A DNA stretch of 64,000 nt, from positions 186,001 to 250,000 of the forward strand of contig JAAVTG010000002.1 of the NCBI GenBank assembly GCA_011947345.1, written 5' to 3'. Shown here piece after piece: positions 60,101 through 64,000 of the stretch (position 1 is the first letter of the stretch; every line of letters starts with the position of its first letter). The position numbers and the translations under genes are program-made. The notes beneath the pieces are model-generated. The model searched no databases and was not told the DNA's origin. It worked only from the letters and a program-made list of their open reading frames with translations. This DNA is from Phytophthora quininea. Lineage: Eukaryota; Oomycota; Peronosporomycetes; Peronosporales; Peronosporaceae.

Positions 60101-63100
60101 TTATCGAAAAAGCTACCCTGATGCTGTACGGCCAAGGAGAGTGCATTTTTCGTGAGGGTGACAACGTGCATGGCTTGTACATCTTACTGGAAGGTCGTGT
60201 TTCTCTCTGCAGAGACGGTGGGCGAATCAAAGTATCCCAAGGGGATACTTCGGCACACAAATACTCCGAGTAGATACCGAACACTTACGGTACGATGGCA
60301 GTGCCATCGCAGACAGCGGTTGCGTAGTTCTGGTCCTGTCGAGAGCCGCCATTCTGCAGCTGCGAACAATCTTTCCATTGTTTACTTCCGAAGTGATGCA
60401 ACTTAAGGAGCGTTTGCTTCATACCAAAATTGCAAAATCGGCACTGAGGCAGGTGTTTCGATTGACCATGGTATCCCGACAAAAGAGATGGTTTAACTGG
60501 AACCAGTCGGTAGCGATTGACCCGGACTCCACGTATGTGTTTGTGTGGGAGGTGTGGCTGTTTATCGCCATGACGGTGCAGTGGGTACGTGTGCTGGTGA
60601 ACATCTGCTTTGGGGTGAAACCTGAAAATTACTGGTTGAATGACGGGGTTACTATCGGGTTGGAGCTTTCTTTCTTGGTTGAAGTGCATGTCAGGTCGCG
60701 CCTTGGGTATCGTGAGTTTGGAAATAAGATCATGGACTTGAAGTTGATCCACCGACGATACTTTCGGTCGTGGTATTTCGCTGTCGATGTAGTTGCATTG
60801 ATGCCGCTATTCATGCTGAACTGGTTGCCAGGATTTAAACGGTGGGAAATTTTCAACATCAACAAAGTGTTGCGTTTGATGAAAGTACCTAATCAATTTC
60901 GAGCACTTGAACAGCGATACATCAAGGTCGCTACCGAGCTGCGACTAGTCAAGTTGATCTATTACACATTCATTTCAACGCACATACTGGGGTGCATTTA
61001 CTTCGACTTTGCATCGCATGCTTCCGGTCTTCACGGGGGCGGAACTAGTTTCGGAGAGAATGCTTGGGCACTGCCAACGTCTGTCGAGCACGATGATCCG
61101 TTTCACCAATACTTTGCTGCAAATTTCTGGGCCTTTGGGGTCATGTCGGCTTCCAACACGGGAGAACTCCCTGAGACCACGTCTCAATGCGCTTTGTCCA
61201 TCGTCACTCAAGTGACGGGCTTCTTCTTGTTTGCCTATGTGATCGGCAATTTCTCGAACATCATTGAACTGGCAAACGCTGAACATCGCGAGTTCAACGC
61301 GAAAATGGGACCTATCCGTCATTTGTTGGGCCACTATTCCCTTCCGAGAGCGTTGGATACTAAGATTAAAATGCTGCTGTTTTTCAAGCGGTTCCACTCC
61401 ATCGCCCAAGAAGAAGTGCTTGAACACTTTTTGCCTCCGTCTCTCATGACTGATATCCGTCTATTCAACCTGAAAGCCATGATCGAAAATGTCCCTTTCT
61501 TGAAGGACTCAGATTCCTCGATTACTCGGATGCTAGTGGCCGAGTTCAAACAAGTTCTGATGATCAAGGACGAATACGTGTACAAGTACAACACCGAAGG
61601 CAGTGACATGTTTTTCGTCTTCACAGGGATACTTACTATGTTTTCTCCTCTATCGTCGGGGAAAACGCAGTTGATTTTCGACGACGGACCGCGCAACTAT
61701 CTCCAAAAGGTTCGGGATATCCACGCAGGTGATTTCTTTGGAGAGAATGCGCTCTTTGAGGATCTACCGCGGAATTCTTTTGTTCGTGCAAGAACGTCTT
61801 GCGTACTATACTCGCTGTCCAGACATTCACTTGATGTGGTGTTTGAGCTGCATCCGAACTGGAGGAGCCACGTCCTCCAGGCAGTGCAGATTCAGCATCA
61901 GCAACAAGAGAAACAGCAAGCCATCAGAGACAATCAAGTACTCAACAGTTTCCATAGCGCGACCAAACAAAAAGGAGGCGAACTGATCCAGCAGCCCACC
62001 ACAACTCTCGTTGATAAAGCGATTCTGACTAAGATGCCTCGGCGGCGTCCTCCGTTTTGGTTACAAGCTTTGTCTAGAGGTATTGAGGCGCAAAGCTCGA
62101 TGCATATCACGTGGCTTCGCGTTGTGATTGTTGCTGCATATTACGTGGCATTCATGCTGCCGTCCTGCGTTGCGTTTGAGGCATGTAGAGAATGGGACAG
62201 ACTCTCACTATTTGCCAACTTGCTGGAGGTATGCTGCTTCGTGCTGTTTACGGTGGACATTTGGATCAACTTGCGGCTCAAAGAGTCCGAACTCACCACG
62301 GAGTTGTACGAGGTGAAAATCCGAGATGCCTATCGCCGCGAGAGGCTTCTGATCGACATTATTGCTGCTTTACCCATACAGTATGTGTTCTTTGCTGTAT
62401 CACCATCGTCCGACATCGCTTGGTTCAGCATGAACCGCTGCTTGAAAGTGCTGAATGTGGCGCACTACATGAACGAGATTTATCGGCAAAGTGTATCATA
62501 CGAGGGGGCCCGACTGCAAATGATTTCGTTGTTGTACATTTTGATCATTTACTGGGGCGCATGTGCCTACTTGCGGTTTGCGGATCATGAAGGTTACAGC
62601 TCGGATTGGGACTCCTGGTTTCCATCGACGGAACTTGATATCTATGACGACTCATCGTTGTCTGTCCTAAACCTCCGTTTGTTTCGCGGGCTCTTCTTCG
62701 CGGTCACTGCGTTCATGAAAAAGGGACGGACGTTTATGCCAGAAGGCCGAGCTTTCGTGTTTGCTGTCGTGGTGTGTTTCGTCGGGTTGATGGTGATGGC
62801 TTTCATGATTGGTGAGATCGCTAACCTCTACATCTCTTCCATCGACAATGAAGTTCACTACCGCAAGAACCACATTGCCGTAGAACATACTATGTCCCGC
62901 TGGAAAGTGAGCGCTACGCTCAACGCTCGTGTGCGCATGTTTCTTTCAAATCTCTGGTCTTCGCATCGAGGTGTAGTTTACCAAGATGTCTTCGCCACAC
63001 TTCCATCGCAGATTCGGGAGGAAATGATGCTGCATATTGTTGATCTGCCGCTGCAAGCGTTCATCGTCACAGTGTTCCGACCGATTATGCAAGGCGACAC

Positions 63101-63999
63101 TGGATGCCTTGAACGACTAACCCACGATATTGTGGCAAATTTGTGTTTTGCTAGCTACCCAACAGGAGAGCGGGTAGTTGTCGAAGGAAGGCTATCTGAG
63201 GGTCTATTCTTCGTGATATCCGGAAAGCTCGTGGAGGTAACGAACGCGAAAGGAATGGAGGATCCAATCACACACTACACCAAAGGCGACTACTTTGGGA
63301 GCGTGGGGTCCTCACTCACTCTATGTGCGAAACGTCCGTTCAGACGCAGATGCCATCGGAGTTGTTCGTATTGAGTGCTGACAATCTGGAATCGATTTTA
63401 CGTGGCGATGAATTCTTCTCAATCGTGGTTGGAGCCACCGAAAACCTGTTCCTATATCTACGACGCAAGCAAAGCAATCCTGCCAGCATCAGCAGGTTCC
63501 CCATGCCGCCCCATGTCTGGGATCAAAATCTTCGTAGAGTGTTGCAGCAGCAACGGTTACAATGGGCGCTTGGAAGCACTGAGAGTGAGACGACAGCGTC
63601 TACGAAAGGAGAGGTGCTATGGACCAAGATGGTGACCAGTGTGCTGGATGCGAATGAGACCCCGTTGGCGTGTCTGCAGCTATTCAAGCCTTTCATTGAA
63701 ATGCTCGGCCCCAAGGGCGAACTATTCGACCGGTCATCACCCCAACGGCGCGTTGTCACCAAAGCCAGCAACTCCCACAAGAACCATTTTCGCAGACTCG
63801 TGCACCAAATTGGAGTTATGGCGGTGACTCCGATACTGCAGCGAACGTCGTTCACTCGACCGCTGTCGCCGGCTACGTCGTATCGCAGAGCGTCATGTCG
63901 AGTCGGTCCTCAATCTCTAAGCGTTTAGACAGCTCCAAGACGCGATTTTTCACCGAGTCGTCTAAGCGGCGTCGTGATTCCGTCAAAGACATGCACTGA
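57153..63999 (+). CDS. CNBD-4: four-repeat cyclic-nucleotide-binding-domain channel
   Basis: Closest to CNBD-2. Starts MRSMSITSIHPDGEPVDTK at 57153. Repeat I pore FWAFGLLTGLFEGELP after correcting a T run near 57830; intron 58055-58124 (CGA|gtaagt...accag|CAC); CNBD I with GELSLFSNLPRSASV once the frame is corrected near 58455. Repeat II lies partly in the block shared with CNBD-2, including intron 59317-59380; pore THKLTGLGKGVEP (about 59695-59735). Repeat III pore FWAFGVMSASNTGELP (about 61125-61175), CNBD III with FFGENALFEDLPRNSFV. Repeat IV pore FFAVTAFMKKGRTFMP (about 62695-62742), CNBD IV FGERGVLTHSMC after a G-run correction near 63305. Other breaks: about 57383, 57490, 57930, 58650, 59180, 59718, 59967, 60240. 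The current frame stops at 63928; a second frame with a matching Ser-rich tail ends in TGA at 63997-63999. Confidence 0.84.
58962..59964 (+). repeat. Inverted near-identical 1-kb tract, CNBD-4 copy (partner 44878-45882)
   Basis: 1,003 bp. It is two bases shorter than the CNBD-2 copy: GAAAG for GAAAAG near 59180 and CAAGG for CAAAGG near 59718. Both cause frameshifts here. Two substitutions were noticed, one in the intron (TTTGGC versus TTTAGC) and one at CTGGTC versus CTGGCC. Confidence 0.87.
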
Positions 64000-64000
64000 T

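Noticed and set aside
1..64000. CRISPR arrays, tRNA or rRNA genes, prokaryotic operon signals
   Set aside because: No repeat-spacer array and no tRNA-like or rRNA-like sequence was recognised; the gene structure is eukaryotic.

Overview
The window looks like nuclear DNA of an oomycete, most probably Phytophthora or a close relative. Genes are split by few short GT-AG introns (about 52-90 nt). All three ABC transporter genes have an oomycete-type initiator plus flanking element (INR-FPR) just upstream; the one at 13484-13499 matches the full consensus. The gene families also fit: ABCA transporters and coiled-coil/START-like proteins of a type expanded in these organisms. Assignment is from sequence character only.

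Layout. 1-1644 (-): gag and start of a protease from a Ty3/gypsy-like retrotransposon, cut by the window edge. 2145-4324 (-): multi-exon HAD-type 5'-nucleotidase (NT5DC/cN-II family). 5222-27493: three tandem full-length ABCA transporters (A, B, C, all +). A and B are each followed tail-to-tail, about 50-60 bp away, by a coiled-coil/START-like gene (-), so the duplicated unit is transporter plus START-like gene. 27608-29398 (-): armadillo-repeat-like protein. 29374-30393 (+): NECAP-type clathrin-coat accessory protein ending in a WxxF motif.

30609-63999 holds the most striking content: four very large genes (CNBD-1 +, CNBD-2 -, CNBD-3 -, CNBD-4 +). Each encodes one polypeptide with four consecutive ion-channel repeats, each repeat being six membrane segments plus a cyclic-nucleotide-binding-like domain. 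They are built like the pseudotetrameric CNGK channels of sea urchin sperm, but no repeat has a GYG potassium filter. The residue aligned with the CNG-channel filter glutamate differs by repeat: Glu (I), Lys (II), Glu or Thr (III), Arg (IV). The pattern is kept in all four paralogues. CNBD-1/3 and CNBD-2/4 form two subfamilies. Two bZIP-like/START-like genes and a coiled-coil gene lie between them.

Recent sequence exchange is visible twice: long near-identical blocks between ABC-B and ABC-C (and NBD2 of ABC-A), and a 1-kb near-identical inverted block shared by CNBD-2 and CNBD-4. Most genes carry several single-base frameshifts, mostly a missing base in a short homopolymer. This looks more like draft-assembly error than decay, so genes are annotated across these breaks. 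The sequence alone cannot settle that.
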